Assembly: GCA_022828085.1 (NCBI GenBank)
Contig: JAJEIY010000063.1
Span: 1-42,356 of the forward strand
Direction: 5' to 3'
Length of the DNA stretch: 42,356 bases
DNA from: Acidobacteriota bacterium
GTDB lineage: Bacteria; Acidobacteriota; Vicinamibacteria; Marinacidobacterales; Marinacidobacteraceae
A program made the position numbers and the translations under genes. Below the pieces are notes generated by a model that saw only the letters and a program-made list of their open reading frames with translations, searched no databases and had not been told where the DNA came from. Below, one piece after another: positions 24,929 to 33,331 of the stretch (its first letter is position 1; each line of letters begins with the position of its first letter).

Positions 24929-25569
24929 AGGCGCAGATCCAGTGGAACGAGGCCGGCCTGGTTCCCGCCGTGGTCCAGGACGCGGCGAGCGGCCGGGTCC
25001 TCATGCTGGCCTGGATGAACGAAGAGGCCCTGTCCCGGACGATCGAGAGCGGCCGGGTCCATTTCTGGTCACGGAGCCGCCGGACCCTCTGGAAAAAGGG
25101 CGAAACCTCGGGCAACGAACTCCATCTCCGCTCGCTGACCGCCGACTGTGACGGCGACGTCCTCCTGGTGCAGGCGGACCCCACCGGTCCGGCCTGCCAC
25201 ACGGGCCGGACGTCGTGTTTCTTCGAGCGGGTGACGGAGGGAGGAGAATCGCCGGAACCCGCGCCCGCCCCGGAGCTCGGGCCCGCGTTGAGCGCGCTCA
25301 CCCGGATCGTCCGGGAGCGCGCGGCGAGCCGGCCCGAGGGCTCCTACACGGCGGCCCTGCTCCAGGCGGGCATCCCGCGGATCGCCCAGAAGGTGGGTGA
25401 GGAAGCCGTCGAGGTGTCGCTCGCCGCCGTCTCCGGGTCAGCCGGCGAGGTCGTGAACGAGTCCGTGGACCTCGTCTACCACCTGCTCGTCCTGCTCGAG
25501 GCCCTCGGAATCGACGGGCGGGAGGTGGCGGCCGAGATCACCCGCCGGTTCCCGGCCCAGGGTTCCTGA
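24925..25569 (+). CDS. hisI: Bifunctional phosphoribosyl-AMP cyclohydrolase / phosphoribosyl-ATP pyrophosphatase
   Basis: This 214-residue HisI-HisE fusion does steps 2 and 3 of histidine synthesis. HisI domain, about 1-110: [29 protein letters not shown], the metal-binding [21 protein letters not shown] and SCFFE. HisE domain, about 120-210: [24 protein letters not shown] and [13 protein letters not shown] with the acidic helix motif. It overlaps hisF by 4 nt (ATGA), so the two are translated together. It is convergent with hisA, separated by 14 nt. Confidence 0.96.
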   Translation: MKAQIQWNEAGLVPAVVQDAASGRVLMLAWMNEEALSRTIESGRVHFWSRSRRTLWKKGETSGNELHLRSLTADCDGDVLLVQADPTGPACHTGRTSCFFERVTEGGESPEPAPAPELGPALSALTRIVRERAASRPEGSYTAALLQAGIPRIAQKVGEEAVEVSLAAVSGSAGEVVNESVDLVYHLLVLLEALGIDGREVAAEITRRFPAQGS

Positions 25570-25583
25570 ACCGATCCGGACCC

Positions 25584-26372
25584 CTACCGGAGCGCCTGCT
25601 GGGCCTCCGGAAGCGTGAAACGCCCCTCGTAGAGCGCCCGCCCCAGAATCACGCCCGCGAGGCCGCCCTTCACGGGACGGCGGCCGGTGAGTTCATGCTC
25701 CCGGGCGACGGCGCGCACCGCCCGCAGATGCGAGAGCGCCCCGACGCCGCCCGCCACCACCGTCGGCAGTCCGGAGGCGGCCGCCACCCGCAGGGCGGCC
25801 TCCGCATCCGGCCCTTCCATGGTGCCGTCGCGCTCGACGCTCGTGTACACGATGGCGGAGGCGCCGCACTCTCCCCAGTGACGCGCCGCGGCTTCCGGCG
25901 ACATGCTCGCCCGGGCGGCGCCACCGGCGGCCGGTTCGACCCAACCCCGGGTCTGCAGCCGGCCGCCGCGCACGTCGAGCGCCACCGCGACCCCCGCCCC
26001 GTCGATCCGGATCGCCTCCTCCACCACCTGCGGGGCTTCGACGGCGACGGTTCCGAACACGACCCGGGCGGCGCCCGCCGTGCGGAGCGCCGCGTAGGAC
26101 TCCACCGTCCGGACGCCGCCGGCGACCTGCACCCGGAGCGGCGACTCGCCCAGGAGCCGCAGGATCGCCTCCCGGTTCCCACCGTCCCCGAAGGCCGCGT
26201 CGAGATCCACCACGTGCAGCCAGCGCGCCCCGGCGGCGGCGAACTCGCTCGCGGTCCGGAGCGGGTCGTCGCCGTACACCGTCTCGCGCTCCCGCGCTCC
26301 CCGGAGAAGGCGCACGACCCGCCCGCCGGAGAGGTCCACCGCGGGAATGGGTTCGAGCGCCCCGGAGGACAC
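25584..26372 (-). CDS. hisA: ProFAR isomerase (1-(5-phosphoribosyl)-5-[(5-phosphoribosylamino)methylideneamino]imidazole-4-carboxamide isomerase)
   Basis: The 262-residue (beta/alpha)8 barrel opens the aminoaldose ring of ProFAR to PRFAR. The catalytic Asp lies in PIPAVDLSGGRVVRLLRG (Asp13) and the second in the VVDLD/DVRGG strands; SVERDGTMEGPD and VAGGVGAL match the phosphate-binding end. Start GTG 26372 follows the hisH stop by 3 nt with GGAGGA upstream, inside the hisH end. Last gene of the minus-strand his run. The presence of a separate hisF excludes a PriA-like dual role as the only enzyme. Confidence 0.95.
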   Translation of the reverse strand: MSSGALEPIPAVDLSGGRVVRLLRGARERETVYGDDPLRTASEFAAAGARWLHVVDLDAAFGDGGNREAILRLLGESPLRVQVAGGVRTVESYAALRTAGAARVVFGTVAVEAPQVVEEAIRIDGAGVAVALDVRGGRLQTRGWVEPAAGGAARASMSPEAAARHWGECGASAIVYTSVERDGTMEGPDAEAALRVAAASGLPTVVAGGVGALSHLRAVRAVAREHELTGRRPVKGGLAGVILGRALYEGRFTLPEAQQALR

Positions 26373-26375
26373 GCC

Positions 26376-26999
26376 TCAGTCCTCCTCCCGGTCGAGTCCA
26401 AGAAAATTGGAGAGCACCCGGGCGCCGAGGCGCCCGCTCTTTTCGGGGTGGAACTGGATCCCGAAGACCCGGCCGTTCCCCGCCGCGGACGCGAACCGGG
26501 CGCCGTACTCGGTGGCGGCCAGCCAGTGGCGCCCCTCCGCGGGATCCGCGTAGAACGAGTGGAGGAAATAGGCGTAGCCGCCCTCGGGAATGCCGCGAAA
26601 GAGAGAAGCTTCGCCGAACTCCTCCAGTTGGTTCCAGCCGATGTGCGGCACGCGGAGCTCACCGCCGAAACGGCGGACGCGTCCCGGCAGCAGGCCGAGC
26701 CCGCGGACACCGGGCGCCTCATCGCTGCCGTCGAAGAGCATCTGCAGGCCGACGCAGATTCCGAGCAGCCGGGCTCCCGAATCGAGGGCGCTCCGGAGGG
26801 GCGTTTCCAGCCCGCGCTCCCGGAGAGCCCGCATCGCCTCGCCGAAGTGTCCGTCCCCCGGCAGAACCAGCCGTTTCGCGGCGGCAACGCGCCCGGGATC
26901 GGAGGTGAGTTCCACCTCGGCCCCCTGCCGCGCGAGGGCGCGCACCACACTCCCCAGGTTCCCGGCGCCGTGGTCCACCACGACCGCTTCGGCGCCCAC
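26376..26999 (-). CDS. hisH: Imidazole glycerol phosphate synthase, glutaminase subunit
   Basis: The 207-residue class I glutamine amidotransferase supplies ammonia to HisF. The nucleophile is in LGICVGLQMLFDGSDE; the catalytic His-Glu pair is in GIQFHPEKSG. VVDHGAGNLGSV opens the protein, as usual, and PHIGWNQL is the subunit-contact motif. Start GTG 26999, 6 nt after the hisB stop. Standard length. Confidence 0.96.
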   Translation of the reverse strand: MGAEAVVVDHGAGNLGSVVRALARQGAEVELTSDPGRVAAAKRLVLPGDGHFGEAMRALRERGLETPLRSALDSGARLLGICVGLQMLFDGSDEAPGVRGLGLLPGRVRRFGGELRVPHIGWNQLEEFGEASLFRGIPEGGYAYFLHSFYADPAEGRHWLAATEYGARFASAAGNGRVFGIQFHPEKSGRLGARVLSNFLGLDREED

Positions 27000-27005
27000 G
27001 GGCGG

Positions 27006-27629
27006 CTAGTCGGAGAGGGTGCCCTTCGTCGAGGGAACGGCGCCGCCCACCACTTCCTTCGCGTCGGCGAAAGCCCGGGCGAAGGCCTTGAAGACCGTTT
27101 CGGCCACGTGATGGGCGTTCCGGCCGGTGAGCCCGTCCACGTGCACGGTGAGCCGGCCCCGGTCGGTGAGGGCGCGGAAGAAGTCCTCGAAGAGCTCGGT
27201 GGGCGTCTCTCCGACGCGTTCGGCGAGGAACGCCACCCGCCAGCCCAGGAAGGGCCGTCCGCAGAGATCCACCACCACCCGCGACAGCGCCTCGTCCAGG
27301 GGAACGTGGGCGGCGCCGAAGCGGCGGACCCCCTTGAGGTCGCCGAGCGCGTCCGCGAGGCACTCGCCGAGGGTCAGACCCACGTCCTCCATGGTGTGAT
27401 GGGCGTCCACGTGCAGGTCGCCCTCGGCCTCCACGGTCAGGGAGATCCCGGAATGACGCGCGAACGCCTCGAGCATGTGATCGAAGAAGCCGATGCCCGT
27501 GGAGATCTCCACGGACGGCTCCGCCGGATCGAGGTCGACGGCGATCCGAACCCGGGTCTCGCGCGTCTCCCGGAGACGGGAGGCCTGCCGGCGCCGCGCG
27601 GGGACGCCCGCCGGGGCAGAGACGCTCAT
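27006..27629 (-). CDS. hisB: Imidazoleglycerol-phosphate dehydratase
   Basis: The 207-residue enzyme dehydrates IGP to imidazole-acetol phosphate. The metal-binding signatures FFDHMLEAFARHSG, DAHHTMEDVG, SRVVVDLCGRPF and RNAHHVAETVFKAFARA are all present. It is a single-domain IGPD without the histidinol-phosphatase domain found in enterobacterial HisB. ATG 27629 overlaps the hisC stop (ATGA). Longer in-frame starts upstream lie inside hisC and are discounted. Confidence 0.96.
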   Translation of the reverse strand: MSVSAPAGVPARRRQASRLRETRETRVRIAVDLDPAEPSVEISTGIGFFDHMLEAFARHSGISLTVEAEGDLHVDAHHTMEDVGLTLGECLADALGDLKGVRRFGAAHVPLDEALSRVVVDLCGRPFLGWRVAFLAERVGETPTELFEDFFRALTDRGRLTVHVDGLTGRNAHHVAETVFKAFARAFADAKEVVGGAVPSTKGTLSD

Positions 27630-28753
27630 GCGACCGGAGACTCCGCCACTCCCGCGACCCGGAGTTCCGCATCCTCGACCGCGGAAGACAGGGAATCGGC
27701 GAGCGCGTCGAGGAAGATCGCGTTCTCCTCGGGAGTCCCCACGGTCACGCGGAGCGTGCCCTGGAGCAGCGGATGGCGGGAGAAGTCGCGCAGCGCGACG
27801 CCCCGGTCGAGGAGCCGGCGCGCCAGCACCGTGCTCTCCATCGGGGTCCTGAAGAGCAGGAAGTTCGTGTGCGACGGCCACACCGATACGTCCGGCACCG
27901 CCGCGAGCCGGGCCGCCAGCGACTCCCGCTCCGCGGTGATCCTGGCGGTCATTTCGAGCAGCGCCTCCCGTTGCCGCATGACCGCGGCGGCCGCCCGGCA
28001 GGTATAGACCCCGACGGGAAACGGCGGCTGGGCCCGGCGGAAGCCCGAGATCGCCTCCGGGGCGCCGAGCAGGTAGCCAAGGCGGGCCCCCGCCATCGCC
28101 ATCGCCTTCGAGAAGGTCCGGAGCAGGATGACGTTTCCGAACTCGTCGAGGAGCGGCCGGGCGGTCTGTCCGCTGAACTCGTGGTACGCCTCGTCCACCA
28201 ACAGGAAGCCGGGCGCCGCCGCGGCCAGTTCGCGGAGCGCGCCGAGCGGCAGCAGTTGTCCGGTCGGGTTGTGCGGATTCGTGATGAAGACGAGCGACGG
28301 CCGCTCGGCCTCGATCCGCCGCAGGAACTCCGGGACGTCGTAGGAGAGGTCGTCGCGGAGGGACACCGGAAACGGGTCGCCGCCCGCGAGGCGGACCGCC
28401 CAGGGATACATGGAAAACCCGGGGGACGGATAGAGCGCCCGCCGCCCGGCGCCCGTCGTGGCGAGCCCGGTCAACGCGAGCATGTCGTCCCCGCCGTTGC
28501 CGAAGACCACGCCGTCGGGGGTCCAGCCGGCGAGACGGGCGATGGCCTCGCGGACGGCCGGATAGCCCCGGTCCGGGTACGGCCGGGCGTCGGTGCCGGC
28601 GACCGCCTCCGCCATCCCGCCGAGGACGCCTTCGGGCAGCGGCCAGCGGCTCTCGTTCCAGTCGAGATAGATCGGGACATCCGGACGGGACCCGATGTCG
28701 GGGGCGAGTTCGAGCACCTCGGGACGGATCGCGTCCAGCGGAACGGGTTTCAT
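27626..28753 (-). CDS. hisC: Histidinol-phosphate aminotransferase
   Basis: The 375-residue PLP enzyme converts imidazole-acetol phosphate and glutamate to histidinol phosphate. Fold type I features are visible: YLDWNESRWPLPEG, FGNGGDDMLAL, ITNPHNPTGQLLP, LVDEAYHEFSG, the PLP lysine in LRTFSKAMAMAGARLGYLLG, and the C-terminal Arg region DFSRHPLLQGTLRVTVGTPEEN. It starts at ATG 28753. TAGATT ends 6 nt before this ATG, so a separate leaderless start within the cluster is possible. Stop overlaps hisB. Confidence 0.95.
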   Translation of the reverse strand: MKPVPLDAIRPEVLELAPDIGSRPDVPIYLDWNESRWPLPEGVLGGMAEAVAGTDARPYPDRGYPAVREAIARLAGWTPDGVVFGNGGDDMLALTGLATTGAGRRALYPSPGFSMYPWAVRLAGGDPFPVSLRDDLSYDVPEFLRRIEAERPSLVFITNPHNPTGQLLPLGALRELAAAAPGFLLVDEAYHEFSGQTARPLLDEFGNVILLRTFSKAMAMAGARLGYLLGAPEAISGFRRAQPPFPVGVYTCRAAAAVMRQREALLEMTARITAERESLAARLAAVPDVSVWPSHTNFLLFRTPMESTVLARRLLDRGVALRDFSRHPLLQGTLRVTVGTPEENAIFLDALADSLSSAVEDAELRVAGVAESPVA

Positions 28754-28759
28754 GCGCGC

Positions 28760-28765
28760 AATCTA
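28760..28765 (-). promoter_or_regulatory. -10-like TAGATT directly before hisC
   Basis: TAGATT on the minus strand ends 6 nt before the hisC ATG, inside the 25-bp hisD-hisC gap, with no ribosome site. It could drive hisC-hisB-hisH-hisA independently of hisZ-hisG-hisD. Confidence 0.5.
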
Positions 28766-28778
28766 ACCAAACGGGTCC

Positions 28779-30158
28779 CTAGCGCTCTTCGGTGGAGAGT
28801 TCCGAAGCGCTGCCGGCGGCGGCTCCCCGGGGGTCCTCCGCCTCGAAGCGGATGGCGACGGACCGGGCGTGGGCCTCGAATCCCTCGATGCGGGCGAAGC
28901 GCTCGAAGTCCTCCCGGAGCGCCGCAAGGGTGCGTTCCCCGTAACGGAGCACGCTCTGCCGCTTGAGGAAGTCGCCGACCGAGAGCGGAGAGGCGAAGCG
29001 GGCGGCGGCGCCGGTCGGCAGCACGTGATTGGGGCCCGCCCCGTAGTCGCCGGCGGCAACGGGCGAGTGGCCGCCCAGGAGGACCGCTCCGGCGCTCGGA
29101 AAGCGACCGGCAAGCGCCTCGGGGTCCCGCGTCATCACTTCGAGATGCTCCGGCGCGATCTCCTCCGCGACCTCGACGGCCTCCTCCAGATCCTCGACGA
29201 CCACCGCCGCTCCGTGACGGGCGAGCGCGCGGGCGATCGTCGCGGCGTTCGGTTGCCCTTCGGCCTGGCGGACAAGCTCGGAGATCGCCGCTTCGGCGAG
29301 TTCCCGCGAGGTCGTGATGAGGATGGCCCGCTCCTCGCCGGAACCGTGCTCGGCCTGGGCGAGGAGATCCGCGGCCACCCAGTCGGCCCGGGCGCTCTCG
29401 TCGGCGAGCACCACGACCTCGGAGGGTCCCGCAAACGCATCCGTTCCAATGAGCTGGCCCAGCTGGCGCTTGGCTTCCGCGACGTAGGCGTTCCCCGGAC
29501 CCACGACCTTGTTCACCCGACGGACGGAAGCCGTTCCGAACGCGAAGGCGGCAATGGCCTGCGCGCCGCCGACGCGGTACACCTCGTGGACGCCGGCCGC
29601 GAGGACCGCGGCCGCGAGGACCGGACTCCGTTCGAGAGCACCGGGAGGCGTGGCGAGCGCAATCCGCGGAACCCCGGCGACGGCGGCCGGCACCGTGTTC
29701 ATCAGGACGGTGGACGGATAGACCGCGGCCCCGCCGGGGACATACACCCCGGCGGCCGCGATCGGGAGCGATCTCCACTCGAGGCGCGAACCGTTTCCGA
29801 TGTCCATCCGGAACGAGGTTTCCCGCTGGCGCTCGTGGTAGGCGGCGATCCGTGCGCGCGTTCGCTGGAGAAGCGCCTGCTCGTCCGGTCCGACGCCGCT
29901 CGCCCGCTCTTCGAGTTCCTCCCGGGACACCCGGATCCGGGATGGATCGAAATCCGGCGCGTCGAACCGCCGCGCCAGATCGACGAGGGCATCGTCGCCT
30001 TCCCGCCGCACGCGCTCCAGGATGGCCGCGGTCGCCGCGCGGACTTCCTCGCCGGGGCCGTTGCCCGACGATCCGGCCCGGCGGGGGTCGGCCCGCCAGG
30101 CGGCGGCGCCCTCGAAGAGCGGGACCGCGAAGGGGGGGCCGGGGTCCCCGCCGCTCAT
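28779..30158 (-). CDS. hisD: Histidinol dehydrogenase
   Basis: The 459-residue zinc enzyme oxidises histidinol twice with NAD+ to histidine, the last step. Visible: VGGAQAIAAFAFGT, KVVGPGNAYVAEAKRQL, the zinc site in LAQAEHG and GDYGAGPNHVLPT, the catalytic Glu-His in IAPEHLEV, and the late zinc His in GFEAHARS. Start ATG 30158 follows GGAGGAAGG and overlaps the hisG stop (ATGA); an ATG 12 codons upstream was discounted. The last 20 or so residues are a non-conserved tail. Confidence 0.96.
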   Translation of the reverse strand: MSGGDPGPPFAVPLFEGAAAWRADPRRAGSSGNGPGEEVRAATAAILERVRREGDDALVDLARRFDAPDFDPSRIRVSREELEERASGVGPDEQALLQRTRARIAAYHERQRETSFRMDIGNGSRLEWRSLPIAAAGVYVPGGAAVYPSTVLMNTVPAAVAGVPRIALATPPGALERSPVLAAAVLAAGVHEVYRVGGAQAIAAFAFGTASVRRVNKVVGPGNAYVAEAKRQLGQLIGTDAFAGPSEVVVLADESARADWVAADLLAQAEHGSGEERAILITTSRELAEAAISELVRQAEGQPNAATIARALARHGAAVVVEDLEEAVEVAEEIAPEHLEVMTRDPEALAGRFPSAGAVLLGGHSPVAAGDYGAGPNHVLPTGAAARFASPLSVGDFLKRQSVLRYGERTLAALREDFERFARIEGFEAHARSVAIRFEAEDPRGAAAGSASELSTEER

Positions 30159-30778
30159 CCTTCCTCCGTGGCGGTTTCGAGACGCTGGAGCCATCCCTGG
30201 AGCGCCGATCCGCGAAGCCGGAAGGAGGCGCGGTTCACCACCACGCGCGCGGTGCTCTCGAAGAGCGTCTCCTCCTCCACCAGGCCGTTGTCGCGGAGCG
30301 TCGCGCCCGTCTCGACCAGGTCCACCACGGCGTCAGCGAGATCCATCGCGGGCGCCAGTTCGATCGCGCCGGAGAGCCGGATCAGCTCGATGGGCACGCC
30401 GCGCGCGCCAAAGTGGCGGGCCGTCACCGACGGATACTTCGTCGCCACCCTCAGCGGCGGCTCGGGAAGCGGGCGGGCCGCGGGACGGGCGACCACCATC
30501 CGGCAGCGGCCCACCCCGAGGTCGAGCGGCTCGTAGATGTGCGCGGGCTGCTCTTCCAGGATGTCCCGGCCAACCACCCCAAAGTCAGCCACCCCGTGCT
30601 CCACGTAGATGGGGACGTCGCCGTCCTTGGCGAACAGCACCTCCATCCCGCTCGCCCTGAGGCGCAGTCGGCGGTCGGCGCTCCCCTCGGGCAACGGAAC
30701 GCCGGCGCGCCCGAGCAGCCCGGTCACCGCCCGCAGCAGCCGCCCGGTGGGCAGGGCGGCGACGAGCGGCGGTGCCAT
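30155..30778 (-). CDS. hisG: ATP phosphoribosyltransferase, short form
   Basis: The 207-residue catalytic subunit condenses ATP with PRPP, the committed and feedback-controlled step. It is the short HisG lacking the C-terminal regulatory domain, and so needs HisZ, which is encoded next door. Signatures: PTGRLL, VEHGVADFGVVGRDIL, KYPSVTARHF, and the PRPP site ELAPAMDLADAVVDLVETG. TAGAAT on the minus strand (30791-30796) ends 12 nt before ATG 30778. hisZ ends 79 nt upstream. Confidence 0.95.
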   Translation of the reverse strand: MAPPLVAALPTGRLLRAVTGLLGRAGVPLPEGSADRRLRLRASGMEVLFAKDGDVPIYVEHGVADFGVVGRDILEEQPAHIYEPLDLGVGRCRMVVARPAARPLPEPPLRVATKYPSVTARHFGARGVPIELIRLSGAIELAPAMDLADAVVDLVETGATLRDNGLVEEETLFESTARVVVNRASFRLRGSALQGWLQRLETATEEG

Positions 30779-30790
30779 GAGCGAGCGGGG

Positions 30791-30796
30791 ATTCTA
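30791..30796 (-). promoter_or_regulatory. -10-like TAGAAT before hisG
   Basis: TAGAAT (minus strand) lies in the 79-nt hisZ-hisG gap, 12 nt before the hisG ATG. No -35 stands out. It suggests that hisG can also be transcribed apart from hisZ. Confidence 0.4.
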
Positions 30797-30857
30797 GGGT
30801 GGTGCGCCGGGACCGGGCGAGTCGTGCTCGCGGCTCCGGGGGCGCGGCCTCCGCCCG

Positions 30858-31958
30858 TCAGGACGGCGGTTCGAAGCGGATGGCGGAGCCACCGGCGCGG
30901 GCGGTCCGGGCGGCCCGGAAGCGCTCCGCCAGCCCGCTCCTGGTGTCGGGACCTCGGGGGACCGATTCGGTCGCGCCGTCGTCGCCATCCGACGACTCCG
31001 GAAGAACTCCGGCGATCCGGTCCACCGAGAGCGAGAACCCCACGGCGGGGCGCGGATCGCCGAAGTTGGCGAGCAGATCGTTGTAACGGCCCCCGCCCCC
31101 GATCTCCTGCCCGGCGCCGGGAGCGTGCACTTCGAAGATGAGTCCCGTGTAGTAGTCGAAGCCCCGGAGTTCGGCCAGGTCGAAACGGAACCGGCCGGCG
31201 AGTTCCAGGTCCTTCAGCACGCCGACGATCGCGCCCAGCCGCTCCACCGCCTCGCCGGCCCCGCGGGGAAGCGGGCGTTTCCGCGCCTCCTCCAGGACTT
31301 CCGGCCCGCCGAAGAACTCGAGCGCCTCGACGAGCGGACCCGCCCGCTCGCCGAGCGCGGCCCGGACCCGGGCCGGATCGCGCCGCCAGAGGCCCCGGAG
31401 CGCCTCCGCGCGCCGTTCGCTCCGGCCGGAACCCTCGGGAAGCGCCTCGTCGAGCAGCCCGAGCGGGAAACCGGCGTGGCCGAGGGTGAACACGAACCCG
31501 TCCACCCCCAGGCGTTCGAGAACCTCGAGGGCCACCAGCAGGATCTCCAGATCGGCTCCCGTCCCCGCCGCGAAGTGCTCCACGCCCACCTCCCGGAACG
31601 CCGACGGGCCGAGTCCCCGGCCCGGCCGGCGTACGACCTCGCCGCGGTAGAAGAGCCGCTCCGCCTCCCGGGGCAGGCGCGTGACGGCGGCCCGCGCCGC
31701 GAGCGCGGTGAAGTCGGCGCGCAGGGCGAGGAGATCCCCGCCCTCGGTGAACCGGTAACTGGACCGCTCCGACCAGCGTCCCCCGCCGCGGGCGAAGACC
31801 TCCGCGTGGTCGAAGAGCGGCAGCAGGACTTCCTCGTATCTCCACCCGCGAAACACCCCCGCGGCGGTCTCTTCGACCCGCCGGCGGCGGCGCGCCGCGT
31901 CCCCCACGTGGGTGAGGGCGCCCGAAGGGGCGCGAAGCAGAGAATCGGTGGATTTCAT
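30858..31958 (-). CDS. hisZ: ATP phosphoribosyltransferase regulatory subunit (HisRS paralogue)
   Basis: The 366-residue protein resembles the class II histidyl-tRNA synthetase core without the anticodon domain. Motif 2-like FRGWRYEEVLLPLFDHAEVF, LLALRADFTALAAR, ERLFYRGEVVRRP and REVGVEHF, and HisA-type LRGFDYYTGLIFEVH and GGGRYNDLL with VGFSLSVDRI, are visible. Length, missing anticodon domain and neighbouring short hisG indicate HisZ rather than HisS. Known HisZ binds histidine and relays feedback to HisG. Start ATG 31958 with GGAGA upstream. First gene of the minus-strand his run; it follows a structured 230-bp region. Confidence 0.93.
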   Translation of the reverse strand: MKSTDSLLRAPSGALTHVGDAARRRRRVEETAAGVFRGWRYEEVLLPLFDHAEVFARGGGRWSERSSYRFTEGGDLLALRADFTALAARAAVTRLPREAERLFYRGEVVRRPGRGLGPSAFREVGVEHFAAGTGADLEILLVALEVLERLGVDGFVFTLGHAGFPLGLLDEALPEGSGRSERRAEALRGLWRRDPARVRAALGERAGPLVEALEFFGGPEVLEEARKRPLPRGAGEAVERLGAIVGVLKDLELAGRFRFDLAELRGFDYYTGLIFEVHAPGAGQEIGGGGRYNDLLANFGDPRPAVGFSLSVDRIAGVLPESSDGDDGATESVPRGPDTRSGLAERFRAARTARAGGSAIRFEPPS

Positions 31959-31974
31959 CGTCTCTCCAGCAACT

Positions 31975-32190
31975 GGTGATGACAGAAGGAAGGGTGGGCT
32001 TCGCGGCGCGTCAGCGCCGCGGGGGAGGGGTGCGGGGAGGGGTGTCCCCACCCCGCGAAGAATGGTGGGGTGACGCGCAAAGCGAGTCGCGACGCCAACC
32101 CGTGGGAAGAGTGCCCCGCATGCGAAGAGTTGTCGAGGCTCCGCATCACTTTCGTCGCACCATTCATGCGGGGCACTCTTTCCGCGGGTT
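31975..32190 (-). repeat. Structured region between MoeB-like gene and hisZ, with a 26-bp inverted repeat
   Basis: The arms 32097-32122 and 32165-32190 are inverted repeats matching at 24 of 26 positions, the inner 16 perfectly, around a 42-nt loop. The right arm covers the last base or two of the MoeB-like stop codon. The rest (31975-32060) has more pairing: CTTCGCGG with CCGCGAAG, GGCGCGTCAGCGCC, and GGGGTG with CACCCC. It would be transcribed ahead of hisZ. No histidine-rich leader peptide was seen. It may be a terminator-like, attenuator-like or mobile hairpin element. Confidence 0.75.
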
Positions 32191-33238
32191 AACTTCCAAT
32201 GTACCGGGACACGAGGGTCCGGGCTTCGGCCGGATCGCCGCTGCCGTGCACGATCGTCCTCCCGTCCGGGAAGACGACGAGGCGGCGGCCGGCGACTTCG
32301 AACTGCAGGAGATGGCTCGTGAACCGCAGCGATTCGCGCACCTCCGGCAGTTCGGCGAGGCGGCCGCCCAACTGCTCGAGGAAGTCCGGGCCGGCGCCGT
32401 TCGGGACCGGCGAGGCGGCCGGACGCACCTGCACCGCGTTCCGCCCGCAGAGCGTCAGCAGCGCTCCGCTCGCGTCTCCTTCGAGGAAGGGAAACTCGCG
32501 CCGGCCGCAGGCAGGGCAGTCGGGGTCCGGCTCTCCGATGTCCATGCGGTAGGCCGTCCGTTCCCAGACGTCGAGGTGCCAGATGCCGGTCGCGAGATCC
32601 TCGTCGCGCCCGGCCAGCAGCTTCAGCGCTTCGGTGACCGCGTAGGACGCCACCGCCTGCACCGCCGGCGCGATCACCCCGGCGGTGTCGCAGGTCGGAG
32701 ACGCGCCGGGTGGCGGGACGTCGGGAACGACGCACCGCAGGCATCCGGTGCGCCCCGGAAGCACGGTGAGCGTCATCCCGTAGCTGCCGACGCAGGCGGC
32801 GTAGATCCAGGGCGTTCCGGTGGAGACCGCGGCGTCGTTGATGAGGTATCGCGTCTCGAAGTTGTCGGTGGCGTCGAGAACCAGGTCGGTCCCCGCCATC
32901 ACCTCGCGGACGTTCCCGGCGTGGAGATCGAGCGCCAGCGGTTCGAGCGCCACCTCGGGGTTCACGGCGGCCAGTCTCCGGCGCGCTCCCTCCGCTTTCG
33001 GGATTCCGTCGCGGGCGTCCGCTTCGTCGTACAGTGACTGCCGCTGCAGGTTGGAAGTCTCCACCGTGTCCCGATCCACGAACCGCACGGTCCCGACGCC
33101 GGCCCGGACCAGCATGTCCAGCGCGGCGGAACCGAGCGCCCCCGCCCCGACCACGAGCACGCGCCCCCGCGCCAGGCGCTCCTGCCCCTCCGGGCCGATG
33201 CCGGCGAAGAGGGTCTGGCGGGAGTAGCGGTCGGACAT
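32189..33238 (-). CDS. MoeB/ThiF-family adenylyltransferase (E1-like)
   Basis: The 349-residue protein adenylates the C-terminus of a ThiS/MoaD-type sulfur carrier. It has RYSRQTLF at the N-terminus, the nucleotide loop VLVVGAGALGSAALDML, DRDTVETSNLQRQSLY, DATDNFETRYLIND, the Cys loop SPTCDTAGVIAP, and two zinc Cys pairs (CLRC and CPAC). A C-terminal domain of about 90 residues (LLTLCGRNAVQV ... VVFPDGRTIVHGS) replaces the rhodanese domain of longer homologues. It starts at ATG 33238. No thiamine or molybdopterin gene is adjacent, so pathway is open. It may be transcribed through into hisZ. Confidence 0.85.
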   Translation of the reverse strand: MSDRYSRQTLFAGIGPEGQERLARGRVLVVGAGALGSAALDMLVRAGVGTVRFVDRDTVETSNLQRQSLYDEADARDGIPKAEGARRRLAAVNPEVALEPLALDLHAGNVREVMAGTDLVLDATDNFETRYLINDAAVSTGTPWIYAACVGSYGMTLTVLPGRTGCLRCVVPDVPPPGASPTCDTAGVIAPAVQAVASYAVTEALKLLAGRDEDLATGIWHLDVWERTAYRMDIGEPDPDCPACGRREFPFLEGDASGALLTLCGRNAVQVRPAASPVPNGAGPDFLEQLGGRLAELPEVRESLRFTSHLLQFEVAGRRLVVFPDGRTIVHGSGDPAEARTLVSRYIGS

Positions 33239-33331
33239 GGTGCGGGACAGCGGAAAGTGTAGGACTCGGGACCGCCGCGGCACGCGAGGCATCCGCTGGC
33301 ACGTCGAATGCTTGAGCTTCGCCGAGACGCG

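Noticed and set aside
30858..31958. Histidyl-tRNA synthetase (hisS)
   Set aside because: It is too short, lacks the anticodon-binding domain, and stands next to a short-form hisG, so HisZ fits better.
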